Assembly: GCA_964648215.1 (NCBI GenBank)
Contig: CAZYMF010000020.1
Span: forward strand, 1 to 41,379
Direction of reading: 5' to 3'
Length of the DNA: 41,379 nt
Source of the DNA: CAZYMF01 sp964648215
GTDB lineage: Bacteria; Desulfobacterota; Binatia; HRBIN30; JACQVA1
The position numbers and the translations under genes were made by a program. Every line of letters starts with the position of its first letter. The stretch's first letter is position 1. The notes beneath the pieces were generated by a model, which saw only the letters and a list, made by a program, of their open reading frames with translations, did no database searches and had not been told where the DNA came from. Shown in pieces: positions 25,601 to 34,109 of the stretch.

Positions 25601-26973
25601 GAGACCTCCCGGGATGGCGGCTTGGCCGCATCGGTTGCGTGACGGAAGCGGTAGTTGATGAAGAACCCGAAGCGGAAATCCTCGTTGAGGAACTGGTTGC
25701 GGTTCGCCTCGAAGTCCAGCTCGCCGGTCAGGCCCGGCGCGATGGCGTAGCCGAGGCCGAGCAGGCTGCTGACGGCCGTGTCGTGCTGGTGGCTGGCCTT
25801 CTCGTAGTAGGCGACGCCGGCCTTGGCGCGGAACAGCAGTCGCTTGTAGACGCGGCTCTCGTAGGAACCGTCCACGCCGTTGACGTTGCCGCCGCTGCTG
25901 TCGAGCATGTAGTACTCGAGGTGAACGATCTCGAGCCCGTCGCCGCCCGGCAGCCATTGCAGGCCGGTGTGGACGACGTGACCGTTGACGTAGCTGCCGG
26001 CCACCTGCTGGTAGCGTTGGTAGGAGTAGTCGCCGTAGGCGGACAGCGAGCGGCTCAGGAAGTAGCGCAGCCCGCCGCGAAACTGCAGCATCTGGCTCAC
26101 CGAGAAGAGCTGGAAGATGGCATCCTCGCGGCGGTCGAGGTCGGCGGTGACGGTGCGGCCCTGATCCTGCGGCTTGTAGTAGGTGCTCTCGAAGTTGACG
26201 AGCAGTCGCGGCTGGCTGAGAAAGACGTCGGCGCCGGCGGTCGCCTGATCGATGTTCTGGCGGTCGGCATCATAGGAGGCCGAGCCGTAGACGTTGGGCA
26301 GGCCGGGCAGCCGCATGAAGCGGTGCGCGCCCGAGAGGCTGATCAGCTGGCGCAGCTCGTGGCGCGAGGTGGGTTGGTTGCTGGCGCCGAACAAGGGGAC
26401 CGGTATCGGTCGAATCTTGCGCTCCTGCTGCAGATAGCCGAGGCTGATGTAGCCGTTCTTCAGGTGCGTGGTGCGGATGCTGCCGCCGAAGATGACCTCG
26501 TCCTGATCCTGGATCTCCGTCGAGTAGGTCGGCTCGAAATAGCGCGGCTGGCCGCCGAAGACGGTGAAGGCGAAGGGACCGCCGGGATCGAAGCGGATCT
26601 TGCCCGCATCGGCGACGAACGTCCCGCCCGGAACCTCGCTGAGGAACTGCCGGCCGAGCGTGAAGTTGACGCCGGTTACGGCATTGGGCACCTGCAGGTA
26701 GCCGGCGTAGAACTCCGTCGGTCCCTGGCCGGTGGCGAAGTTGTGCTCGAGCTTGAAGTAGGTGTCGAAGCTGCTGCCGAACGGCAGGCCAGCCGCGCCC
26801 ATGTCGCCGTAGATGATGTTGGGCGAATCGGTCTTGTCCGTCTGGTAATTGTCGCGGACCTGACCGAGCAGGGAAAGGTCGCTGCGCAGCTCGATCGCTC
26901 GCGCCGGCCGGCACAGCAGCAGGGCCGCGCACAACCCCAGCAACAACCGAGCGATCGTTGTCTCCCGCAACAC
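25597..26973 (-). CDS. Outer-membrane beta-barrel porin of a porin-cytochrome conduit
   Basis: This 458-residue precursor has a signal peptide ending RPARA (about residue 26). It is followed by alternating amphipathic strands rich in aromatic residues (FTLGRQFL, GYISLGYLQQ, VYGSASYDAD, FGFFINYRF), typical of a large outer-membrane barrel. It has no heme motif and lacks the N-terminal CxxC of MtrB. Its place between a decaheme OmcA/MtrC-family lipoprotein and a heptaheme lipoprotein matches the porin of porin-cytochrome complexes (MtrB, OmbB/OmbC). GTG at 26973 is chosen because GGAGGGG precedes it. Confidence 0.88.
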   Translation of the reverse strand: MLRETTIARLLLGLCAALLLCRPARAIELRSDLSLLGQVRDNYQTDKTDSPNIIYGDMGAAGLPFGSSFDTYFKLEHNFATGQGPTEFYAGYLQVPNAVTGVNFTLGRQFLSEVPGGTFVADAGKIRFDPGGPFAFTVFGGQPRYFEPTYSTEIQDQDEVIFGGSIRTTHLKNGYISLGYLQQERKIRPIPVPLFGASNQPTSRHELRQLISLSGAHRFMRLPGLPNVYGSASYDADRQNIDQATAGADVFLSQPRLLVNFESTYYKPQDQGRTVTADLDRREDAIFQLFSVSQMLQFRGGLRYFLSRSLSAYGDYSYQRYQQVAGSYVNGHVVHTGLQWLPGGDGLEIVHLEYYMLDSSGGNVNGVDGSYESRVYKRLLFRAKAGVAYYEKASHQHDTAVSSLLGLGYAIAPGLTGELDFEANRNQFLNEDFRFGFFINYRFRHATDAAKPPSREVS

Positions 26974-27003
26974 AGAACCCCCTCCGGACCTAGCTGATTT
27001 CGC

Positions 27004-27030
27004 GGGCGCACCGGCCGGATCGGCGCGCCC
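27004..27030 (-). promoter_or_regulatory. Hairpin in the gap between decaheme and porin genes
   Basis: GGGCGC and GCGCCC pair across 15 bases that contain the self-complementary CCGGCCGG. It lies in the only sizeable spacer (66 bp) of the conduit operon. It could lower porin expression relative to the decaheme protein or protect the upstream message. Confidence 0.35.
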
Positions 27031-27039
27031 CTCCGCTTC

Positions 27040-29268
27040 CTAGTTTCTACCCGCGTGCAGCAACGAGACGGCGAACGACCGCCCCTCCTCGTGACACACG
27101 GGGCAGGACTCGACCCCGTCGGGCGTCGTCTGCGCGATCGCGTGGGCGGCGGCGTCGGGGCCGTCGTGGCACGCGGTGCACACCGACCGGATCGGTCCCA
27201 GGCGGCCGTCGACGATCTCGTTGCCCGTCGCCGGATCCAGATGTCCGACCTGCGTCCCCACCGCTGTGTCCGGGTAGGGCGGTATCAGGTAAGTCGAGTC
27301 GAGGTGACAGGTCTGGCAGTCGCGCAGATCGCCGGGGAACCGAAGCTCGGAGAAGTCGTGGGGCGTGCCGCCGAACCCGTAGATGATGTACGGCTTCTCC
27401 TCCAGGTTCTCACCCCGGTGGATCTTGTGAATCATCATCTTGAAGTCGATCGGTGTTACCATCGCGCCGGCCGCAACCTGGTCCGGGTCGCTCTTGCGCT
27501 GCGACACGTCGCTGTTGTTCGGGTTGTGGCACAGCACGCAGTACTTGGTCTGGTTGCGCAGGCTGCCGTGGATCGAGAAGTCCTTGGAGAACTGGCCGTG
27601 GCAGCGGCCGCAGTTGTCGATGGAGACCACCTCGCGGCGCGGTTCGACCTCGGAGTCGTCGACGCTGAAGTTCATCACCGGATTGACCGCGGCCTCATTG
27701 ACGGACTTGGGCGTGATGCCCTCGCTCACCTGCAGGTCGACGGAGCGACGCGCCTCGGCGCCGACCGACCAGGTGCCGGTGGCGTCGGCCGGAATCGTGC
27801 TGGCCGGAGTGTACTGAAACACTCCCGAGCCATCGGGGCCGGTCAAGGTCCCCGAGGAGCCGCCGCCGACCGCCGTCGCGGTCATCACCGTGGTGTAGTC
27901 CGTGGTCGGCCCGGCGAAGGTGAAGCCAACGCGGTTCAGCCCCGAGAGGTCCAGGAGCGGGTCGCCGGCATTGTCGGTGAACTTGAAAGAGATCGTCGGC
28001 ATCTCCCCGGCGGCATGGTTGGTGATGTCGACGAGCTCGAGGTTGAGGCCGGCGAGCTGGCGCGAGCGCGCCGGAATCGTGTGCGCGCCGGCGACCGAGA
28101 TGTCGAACTCGCTTCCCGAATCGGGCACGTGGCAGGTGGCGCAGTCGCCGTCGGCGAATCCTTTGTTGGCGACGTGATTGGTCCCCGGAGGCCCGGCGGC
28201 CGTGTCGACCAGCGACGGGTTCACGTTGTCATGGCAGGTGGCGCAGGGCGCCGTCGCCGGCCGTTCGAGATAGTAGCTCGCCGTGGGGGCGTTGGCGTGA
28301 CAGACGGTGCAGTCCTCCAGCGTGCGCGGGAAGGCGACGCCGGTGATGTTGCCGTTGGCGTCCTTCTGCGCGAAGATCGCCGGCCGTCTGCCGTAGATGG
28401 CGAAGGTCGCTCCCGGCGGACCGTCGACGATCGAGGGCAGGTCCTGGCCGGCGTGGATCTTGTGGATCATGTTGCGGAAGTCGATGCTCTGCGGGGTCGG
28501 CGACGCCTCGTCCACCGCCGCCTCGTCGTGGCACAGCATGCACAGGCGCACCTCGCGCCGGTTGCCATGGGCGATCAGCGGATTGTGGCATTGGTTGCAC
28601 TGCTGCGTCGCCACGCTCTCGAGCACGCGCGGCGTGCCGCCCTGCGGCACGAAGTCGAAGATCGGGTTGATGCCCAACCGCTGGCCCTGGAAGTTGCGAT
28701 CGACCTGCATGCCGACGGTGTAGGTCAGCGAGGGATCGACGTTGGCCGGCTGGGTCGCGAAGGTATAGCGATAGATTCCCTTCTCCGGATCTACGGCCGA
28801 CAGCGTGCCGCCGCTGTCGAACCCGGGGTGGACGGGGTCGATCTCGTTGACGTAGCGGTCGAAGGTCCGGTTGAGCTCGCCACCGCCGCCGTACTGCTCC
28901 AGGTGAGCGAGGACGAAGCGGACCCGAGCCTCGTTGTCGGTCTGCGCCGACGAGAGCAGCGGGGTGATCGGAACCCCGTTGCCGTCGGTCAGCGTGAAAG
29001 TGACCTGGACGGTGTTCGAGGCGTCGATCCGCGCGTCGGTGATCGAGCTCTGCAGACCGGCCCCCGGGGTGACCACGGGCGTGGGGATGGGGACCGTAGG
29101 CGGCAGGGTGGCCGTGGGCGCCACGGTGGGCGTCGATGTCGGGGTCGAGGTCGGAGCCGCCCCGCCACCGCCACCACCACCACAGCCGACCCAGAGGAAG
29201 GCGGCGGTACCGAGCAACAGTGCCGGTAGGGCCCTTGCAACTGACTTGGTAGGAGTCCCCTTCGCCAT
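27040..29268 (-). CDS. OmcA/MtrC-family decaheme c-type surface lipoprotein
   Basis: This 742-residue protein has a lipobox WVGC (Cys29) followed by a glycine run and a Pro/Thr/Ser linker (about 37-68) that would lift the protein from the membrane. Ten CxxCH motifs lie in two groups of five: CNQCH, CMLCH, CTVCH, CATCH, CATCH, then CGRCH, CVLCH, CQTCH, CTACH, CPVCH. Each group is preceded by a beta-rich domain. This is the domain I / pentaheme II / domain III / pentaheme IV layout of OmcA and MtrC, the terminal reductases of extracellular electron transfer. Duplicated phrases such as MIHKIH confirm the internal repeat. The ATG at 29268 has GGAGG 7 bp upstream. It is the first gene of the conduit operon. 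Confidence 0.96.
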   Translation of the reverse strand: MAKGTPTKSVARALPALLLGTAAFLWVGCGGGGGGGAAPTSTPTSTPTVAPTATLPPTVPIPTPVVTPGAGLQSSITDARIDASNTVQVTFTLTDGNGVPITPLLSSAQTDNEARVRFVLAHLEQYGGGGELNRTFDRYVNEIDPVHPGFDSGGTLSAVDPEKGIYRYTFATQPANVDPSLTYTVGMQVDRNFQGQRLGINPIFDFVPQGGTPRVLESVATQQCNQCHNPLIAHGNRREVRLCMLCHDEAAVDEASPTPQSIDFRNMIHKIHAGQDLPSIVDGPPGATFAIYGRRPAIFAQKDANGNITGVAFPRTLEDCTVCHANAPTASYYLERPATAPCATCHDNVNPSLVDTAAGPPGTNHVANKGFADGDCATCHVPDSGSEFDISVAGAHTIPARSRQLAGLNLELVDITNHAAGEMPTISFKFTDNAGDPLLDLSGLNRVGFTFAGPTTDYTTVMTATAVGGGSSGTLTGPDGSGVFQYTPASTIPADATGTWSVGAEARRSVDLQVSEGITPKSVNEAAVNPVMNFSVDDSEVEPRREVVSIDNCGRCHGQFSKDFSIHGSLRNQTKYCVLCHNPNNSDVSQRKSDPDQVAAGAMVTPIDFKMMIHKIHRGENLEEKPYIIYGFGGTPHDFSELRFPGDLRDCQTCHLDSTYLIPPYPDTAVGTQVGHLDPATGNEIVDGRLGPIRSVCTACHDGPDAAAHAIAQTTPDGVESCPVCHEEGRSFAVSLLHAGRN

Positions 29269-29391
29269 GTTGACCCTCCTCCGACTTCGGCTCAGGCCGG
29301 ATCACATCGCTGAACCATGCAGATCTCAGCGCGGCCCTTTTTGCCCTTGTACGCCATTTGTGGCGTCCGCTGCAAGCCCGCGAGCGCCGCG
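29269..29391 (-). promoter_or_regulatory. Upstream region of the conduit operon, cut by a gap
   Basis: These 123 bases lie before the decaheme gene and end at the second N run. A weak -35/-10 pair on the - strand (TTGCAG at 29375-29370, 18-bp spacer, TACAAG at 29351-29346) is the best promoter candidate. A 21-codon ATG frame at 29357-29292 lacks a ribosome site and is not called a gene. Confidence 0.25.
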
Positions 29392-29491
29392 NNNNNNNNN
29401 NNNNNNNNNNNNNNNNNNNNNNNNNNNNNNNNNNNNNNNNNNNNNNNNNNNNNNNNNNNNNNNNNNNNNNNNNNNNNNNNNNNNNNNNNNN
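29392..29491. other. Scaffold gap (100 N) flanked by the same 11-mer
   Basis: Exactly 100 N. The sequence just before the gap and the sequence just after it both contain GCGAGCGCCGC, so the two contigs may overlap or the assembly may have broken at a short repeat. The same word also occurs at 9922-9932. The true gap could be near zero. Confidence 0.9.
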
Positions 29492-29535
29492 GCGAGCGCC
29501 GCCCGCCGTGTCGTGGCAATGACCCGCGCCCGGGA

Positions 29536-29572
29536 GCTCGACCGACGATGCCGGAAGCATTGTCGGTCGAGC
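29536..29572 (-). terminator. Long hairpin after the second monoheme cytochrome c
   Basis: Arms of 16 bases (GCTCGACCGACGATGC at 29536-29551 and its near-complement at 29557-29572, one G:T-type mismatch) enclose a 5-base loop. It begins 9 bp after the cytochrome stop codon on the - strand. There is no T-run, but position and strength support a terminator. Confidence 0.65.
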
Positions 29573-29581
29573 CCTCCGCAG

Positions 29582-29887
29582 TTACTTCTTCAGGCCGGAA
29601 AGATAGGAGACGACTTCCTTCATCTCCTCGTCGGTCAGCTTGACCGCGGGCATCTTCGACTTCGGGTCCTTCGACTTCGGATTCTCGAGGTACGCCTTCA
29701 GCCAGGCCTCGTCGTGCTTCGCCCCGACGCCGTCGAGCGTGCCGCCCATCTTGGCCATCGGACCGCCCACACCGGCGATCGAATGGCAGGTCTTGCACTT
29801 CTTGCCGTACACAGCCGGGGCGTCAGCCGCCCAGCAGGTTCCCGCGAGCATCGCGACCAGCAACATCCCGCTCAGTGCCTTCTTCAT
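29582..29887 (-). CDS. Monoheme class I cytochrome c, periplasmic (second copy)
   Basis: This 101-residue precursor has a signal peptide ending GTCWA (about residue 20), one heme site CKTCH near residue 31, and a candidate Met ligand in KSKMPAVK near residue 78. It is a clear paralogue of the cytochrome at 9572-9901. The ATG at 29887 has GGGAG upstream; the longer frame to 29947 runs through the promoter and is rejected. It is an independent unit with its own promoter candidate and terminator, probably a soluble shuttle. Confidence 0.93.
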   Translation of the reverse strand: MKKALSGMLLVAMLAGTCWAADAPAVYGKKCKTCHSIAGVGGPMAKMGGTLDGVGAKHDEAWLKAYLENPKSKDPKSKMPAVKLTDEEMKEVVSYLSGLKK

Positions 29888-29936
29888 GGTCTTCTCCCTT
29901 TGCTCATGCTGCGCCAAGGTGACAGAGTGATCTCGG

Positions 29937-29966
29937 ACTATCGCCACACTTTGGTGGAGTGGTCAA
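29937..29966 (-). promoter_or_regulatory. Sigma70-type promoter candidate for the monoheme cytochrome c
   Basis: On the - strand, TTGACC (29966-29961) and GATAGT (29942-29937) are separated by 18 bp. Matches to consensus are 5/6 and 4/6. The expected start of transcription near 29930 gives a leader of about 43 bases before the ATG at 29887. Confidence 0.45.
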
Positions 29967-30021
29967 TATAGGTGCGGCGATTCGCGTCGACGACGCCATC
30001 GAGGAGAAGAACGGAGGGAGA

Positions 30022-30777
30022 ATGGCCACGCTGAACGTCACCGGGGCATCTCTGTACTACGAGGTCCATGGCGACGGGCCGTGGCTGGTCTTCGCCCACG
30101 GCGCCGGCGGCAATCATCTGTCGTGGTGGCAGCAGGTGCCGGCCTTCCGCGAGCGCTACCGCTGTCTCGTCTACGATCAGCGCGGGTGGGGCCGGTCGGC
30201 ATGCGACGCCACGCCGGATCCGGCCATGTTCGCCGAAGACCTGGTGGCGTTGCTCGATCATCTCGGGGTGGAGAAGGCGGCCCTGGTGGGCCAGTCGATG
30301 GGAGGGTGGACGGTTCTCGGCGGCGCGTTGCGGTGCCCGCAGCGCATCACCCACCTGCTGCTCACCGGGACTCTGGCCGGACTGACCGACGACGCGATGC
30401 TGCGACGCCTCGTCGAGATGCATCCGCCCGGCGGCTCCTTCGATCCGCACCGCGCGCTGGCGTCCGACTTTCCACAGCGAGAGCCGGCGATGACTTTCCT
30501 CTACGACCAGATCTGCGCTCTCAACCCGCCGATGGAGCCGGCGGTGCTGGCCGCGCTGATTGGCGTGCGCTACGCCGTCGCGCCCGGGCAGCTTCGGCTG
30601 CCGATTCTCTTCCTCGCTGGCGAGCGCGATCAGCTCTTTCCGCCGGAGCTGGTGCGGCAAGCGCAGGCCAAGCTGCCGGGTGCGGCTGTGGCGTTCGTGC
30701 CCGAAGCGGGGCACTCGGTGTACTTCGAGCGTCCCGGGGAATTCAATCACGCTCTCTCCGGCTTGCTCGAGCGCTGA
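30022..30777 (+). CDS. Alpha/beta-hydrolase fold protein
   Basis: This 251-residue protein of the alpha/beta-hydrolase superfamily has the oxyanion segment FAHGAGGN (near residue 25), the nucleophile elbow GQSMGG (Ser near 93), the acid in AGERDQ (near 207) and the catalytic His in AGHSVY (near 233). The triad is complete, so an active esterase, lipase or C-C hydrolase is likely; substrate unknown. The ATG at 30022 directly follows GGAGGGAG. It is transcribed away from the monoheme cytochrome and toward glnE. Confidence 0.92.
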   Translation: MATLNVTGASLYYEVHGDGPWLVFAHGAGGNHLSWWQQVPAFRERYRCLVYDQRGWGRSACDATPDPAMFAEDLVALLDHLGVEKAALVGQSMGGWTVLGGALRCPQRITHLLLTGTLAGLTDDAMLRRLVEMHPPGGSFDPHRALASDFPQREPAMTFLYDQICALNPPMEPAVLAALIGVRYAVAPGQLRLPILFLAGERDQLFPPELVRQAQAKLPGAAVAFVPEAGHSVYFERPGEFNHALSGLLER

Positions 30778-30850
30778 TGCCGCCTTGTGGCGCGCCATGG
30801 GTAGCGAGTGCCCCAGGCACGAAGAAGCCGCAGCCCGAAACCGAGGGGCC

Positions 30851-30878
30851 CCAGGCGTCTAGCCGCGTTCGCGCCTGG
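30851..30878. terminator. Weak hairpin between convergent hydrolase and glnE genes
   Basis: CCAGGCG and CGCCTGG form a 7-bp stem with a 14-base loop in the 118-bp space between the two convergent genes. It is a possible shared terminator, without a T-run. Confidence 0.3.
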
Positions 30879-30895
30879 CGAAAGCCGCCGACCCG

Positions 30896-33865
30896 CTACT
30901 CCACGTCGAGCACCTTCAGGTACACGGCGCGGATTGCGCCGGTGCGCCGGCGATAGTCGTCCAGCAGGGCGCGGCGGGGGCCGCCGGCGCGCTGCGACGG
31001 GGGATAGTCGAGCTGGCGGGCCAGGGCGTCGAGGTCGCCGCGCTCCTCGTCGAGGTCGGAGATCGAGCGGTTCTGGACGATGCGCAGCCGACTGGAGAGG
31101 AGCTGGAGGAACTCCCAACCCTCGCGCAGGGCGCGGGCGTCATCGGCGGCCAGCAGCCCGAGATGCTCGAGGCGATCGAGGTGGTCGGCAATGGTGCCGA
31201 CGGCGAACAGCTCCTCGTGCGCGGCGCCGTGACGGAGCTGGAGGTATTGCACGATGCTCTCGATGTCGTGCAGGCCGCCGCGTCCGGTCTTGAAGTCGTG
31301 CCGGCTGATGGTCTCGTGCGCCAGCTCGCTCTCGGTGCGCAGGCGGATGCGGTGGATCTCCTCGCCGACGTTCGGCGGCAGCGGCCGGCGCAGGATCCGG
31401 CGGCGCAGGTCGTCGAAGGTGCGGGCGAGGCGCTCGTCGCCGGCTACCGGGCGGGCGCGCAGCAGGGCCTGGCGTTCCCACACCTGCGCGCTGGCGGCGT
31501 GGTAACGCTCGAACGAGGCCAGCGAGGAGACCAGCGTTCCCTGGCGGCCCGAGGGCCGCAGGCGGGCGTCGATCTCGTAGCAAACGCCCTCCGGCGTGCG
31601 CGTGCGCAGCGCGAAGATCAGCCGTTGCGCCAGGCGCACGAAGTACTCCTGCGCCTGGGCCATCGCCTCTTCGTCGGCGCCGGGGACGTCGTAGAGGAAG
31701 ATGACGTCCAGGTCGCTGCCGTAGGTGATCTCGCGGCTGGCGAGCTTGCCCATGCCGACGACCAGGAACTCGCCGTCGCGCGCGGCGGTGGCGAGACGGC
31801 CGCCGCGCCGCCGCATCTCCGACTGGGCGAAGCGGAGCGACGCCTCGACGCACACCTCGGCGATGTCGGTGAGCGAACGCTCCGCCGCGGCCGGCGTGAT
31901 CTTCTGCGCCAGGTCGAGCAGCCCGACGTTGATCAGCGCGCGGTTGTGGAAAAGGCGCAACGCGTCGAGCTCCAGCTCGACCGGGTCGCGCATCCCCTCG
32001 CGCGCCAGGCTCTCGCGGATCTTCGCCAGGTCGTCGGCCAGGTCGGCGCGCGTCAGCAGCAGCACGTTGGGATCGCTGAAGATCGGCTCGATCAGGGGGG
32101 GGTGGGTGGCGAAGTAGGTGGAGAAGTACTCCGAGGCGGCGAATAGCGATGCCAGCCGCGGCACCAGCTCGGGACGGTCGAGCAGCAGCTCGTAGTAGAA
32201 CCGCCGGCCGCCGACGCCACGGATGAATCGGTCGAGGTTGTTCATCGCCCGCTCCGGGTCGGCCGACTGGTCGATCTCGCGGGCGAAGCTTTCCGCCAGG
32301 TGCTCGATCATCGAGCGCGTGGCGGGGTTGGTGAGCAGCTGCGGCGCCGAGCGCTCGAACAGCGCCAGGACCCGGTCGCGCCCCCCCTCGTGGAACAGCG
32401 AGGCGAAGATCTCGCGGATGCGCTGGCGGTGCGCCTCCAGCGCCCGCTCGAAGGCGGCCACCACATCGCCGTCGAAAAAGTCCATGGCGCGGGCCAGACG
32501 CTCCAACCCCTTGCGCTCGGCCGGCAGCCGATGGGTCTGGCGCTCGGCCTCCATCTGGATGCAGTTCTCGGTGCGCCGCAGAAAATGGTAGGCGGCGAGC
32601 AGGTCCCTCATCTCCGGTTCCGGCAGCACGCCGACTTGCTCCAGCGAGAGCAGCGCGCGCTGCGTCGAGCGACTGCGCACCTCGGGGATGCGCCCGCCCT
32701 GCAGGAGCTGCAGCGCCTGGGCGACGAACTCGACGTCGCGGATGCCGCCGGCGCCGATCTTGACGCTGAAAACGCCGCCGGTGCGGCCCTTGGCCTGCTC
32801 GATCTTGTCCTTCATCGCCCTGATGGCGTCGACGCCGGCGAAGTCCATCGCCGAGCGGTAGATCATCGGGTCGGTGGCGCGGATGATGCGCCAGCCGAGG
32901 TCGATGTCGCCGGCCACCGGTCGCGCCTTCATGAAGGCCGCCTTCTCCCACGTCGCGGCCCACAGCTCGTAGTAGCTGGTCAGCGCTCGGCTCGACACCA
33001 CCAGCGGCCCTTGCGTGCCCTCCGGACGCAGGTCGAGGTCGACGCGGTAGAGGAAGCCGTCGCGCGTCGATTCGCCGACGATGCGGCCGAACTCCTGGCC
33101 GAGACGGGTGAAGTACTCGACCGGCGCCTGACCACCGGGTCCGCCGGTCAGCTCGCCCTGGGCGTTGGTTGACGGGCTCTCGAAGACGTAGATGAGATCG
33201 ACGTCGGAGGAGTAGTTCAGCTCCTCCGAGCCGAGCTTGCCGAGCCCGAGCACGGTGAAGGCGAGGGTGACGGTCTCGCCGTTCGGCCCGCGCCAGCGTG
33301 GCGGCCCGCTGCTCGACTCCAGTCTTGCGGCGGCGGCGGCGAGCCCGCTCGCCAGCAGCGCGTCGGCCAGGTGCGAGAGCTCGGCGAGGATCTCGCCGTA
33401 GCGCCCGGGGGGGACCAGATCGGGTGACAGCGCTCGTACGGTTATCCGGGCGAGCTCGTAGTATTTGAAACGCCGCAGGCCCGCCGCGTGCTCGGCGGCA
33501 GGCACGGCGCCGAGCGCCGCGGTCATTCGCGATTGAAAGGCGGCGGCGCTGCGCTCGTTGGCGAGATCGTCCGCGAGCAGCGCAAACAGCCAGTCGGGAT
33601 ATCGGGTGAGGAAGGCCACCAGGAAGGGAGCGGCCCCGCACAGCGTGGTGAGGATGCGCGCCAGCTCGGCCGGCTGCCGGCGGTAGGCCGCCGCGAGGCC
33701 GTCTCGATCGCCGTCGGCGGCCGCCGCCAGCAGATCGGCGGCGAGTGGCGCGGCGATGTCCCGATCGGCGGCGCGAGCGAGCGCAGCGCCTAGCCAGTCC
33801 GCCAGGCCGGGCAACTTCAGCCGCTTTTCGAGCTCCTTCGCTTTCGATTCCGTCACAATGCTCAA
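30896..33865 (-). CDS. glnE: Bifunctional glutamine synthetase adenylyltransferase/adenylyl-removing enzyme
   Basis: GlnE adds and removes AMP on glutamine synthetase in response to nitrogen status. The 989-residue protein has the expected duplicated nucleotidyltransferase domains: GLGKLGSEELNYSSDVDLIY near residue 215 (deadenylylating half) and GMGKLASREITYGSDLDV near 710 (adenylylating half). A central regulatory region lies between them and an all-helical domain follows each. The likely start is TTG at 33865 or GTG at 33856, since no in-frame ATG is nearby. Length is close to the family norm. It is monocistronic, and repeat copy 2 lies 40 bp upstream. Confidence 0.95.
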   Translation of the reverse strand: MSIVTESKAKELEKRLKLPGLADWLGAALARAADRDIAAPLAADLLAAAADGDRDGLAAAYRRQPAELARILTTLCGAAPFLVAFLTRYPDWLFALLADDLANERSAAAFQSRMTAALGAVPAAEHAAGLRRFKYYELARITVRALSPDLVPPGRYGEILAELSHLADALLASGLAAAAARLESSSGPPRWRGPNGETVTLAFTVLGLGKLGSEELNYSSDVDLIYVFESPSTNAQGELTGGPGGQAPVEYFTRLGQEFGRIVGESTRDGFLYRVDLDLRPEGTQGPLVVSSRALTSYYELWAATWEKAAFMKARPVAGDIDLGWRIIRATDPMIYRSAMDFAGVDAIRAMKDKIEQAKGRTGGVFSVKIGAGGIRDVEFVAQALQLLQGGRIPEVRSRSTQRALLSLEQVGVLPEPEMRDLLAAYHFLRRTENCIQMEAERQTHRLPAERKGLERLARAMDFFDGDVVAAFERALEAHRQRIREIFASLFHEGGRDRVLALFERSAPQLLTNPATRSMIEHLAESFAREIDQSADPERAMNNLDRFIRGVGGRRFYYELLLDRPELVPRLASLFAASEYFSTYFATHPPLIEPIFSDPNVLLLTRADLADDLAKIRESLAREGMRDPVELELDALRLFHNRALINVGLLDLAQKITPAAAERSLTDIAEVCVEASLRFAQSEMRRRGGRLATAARDGEFLVVGMGKLASREITYGSDLDVIFLYDVPGADEEAMAQAQEYFVRLAQRLIFALRTRTPEGVCYEIDARLRPSGRQGTLVSSLASFERYHAASAQVWERQALLRARPVAGDERLARTFDDLRRRILRRPLPPNVGEEIHRIRLRTESELAHETISRHDFKTGRGGLHDIESIVQYLQLRHGAAHEELFAVGTIADHLDRLEHLGLLAADDARALREGWEFLQLLSSRLRIVQNRSISDLDEERGDLDALARQLDYPPSQRAGGPRRALLDDYRRRTGAIRAVYLKVLDVE

Positions 33866-33904
33866 GTACCGTCGTTCCCGAAATGCGGCGACGTATCCGG
33901 CAAT

Positions 33905-34073
33905 GGTTCCTTCTCCGGGATGGGAGAAGGTCAGGATGAGGGGGATGAAATGAGTCGCGAAGCCATCCGCATGTATGCTTCGGGTCTCTCGCCCGCGGGC
34001 AGCATTGCGGTTGTCGCCTTCGGCATCATCGAATCCCCCTCACCTTGATCCGCTCCCATCCGGGAGAGGAAAC
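33905..34073. repeat. MITE-like element, copy 2 (169 bp)
   Basis: The left end (33905-33947) repeats the copy 1 left end at 21056 with one visible difference (CCGGG for CCCGG). The right end (from about 34033) repeats ATCCCCCTCACCTTGATC, followed by GGGAGAGGAAAC. The central part differs except for CGAAGCC and GCCTTCGGCATC. It lies between the glnE start and the acyl-CoA dehydrogenase end. It could affect glnE transcription. Confidence 0.75.
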
Positions 34074-34109
34074 GAGGATGGTCGGTCGGTGTCGTCCGAA
34101 CGCCCCGAC

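Noticed and set aside
27055..29229. Open frame of 724 codons on the + strand opposite the decaheme gene
   Set aside because: Same GC shadow effect. The - strand frame has the lipobox and ten heme motifs in OmcA/MtrC order.
29292..29357. 21-codon frame (with two Cys) upstream of the decaheme gene, possible leader peptide
   Set aside because: No ribosome site and no attenuator-like structure after it. It is too short to support.
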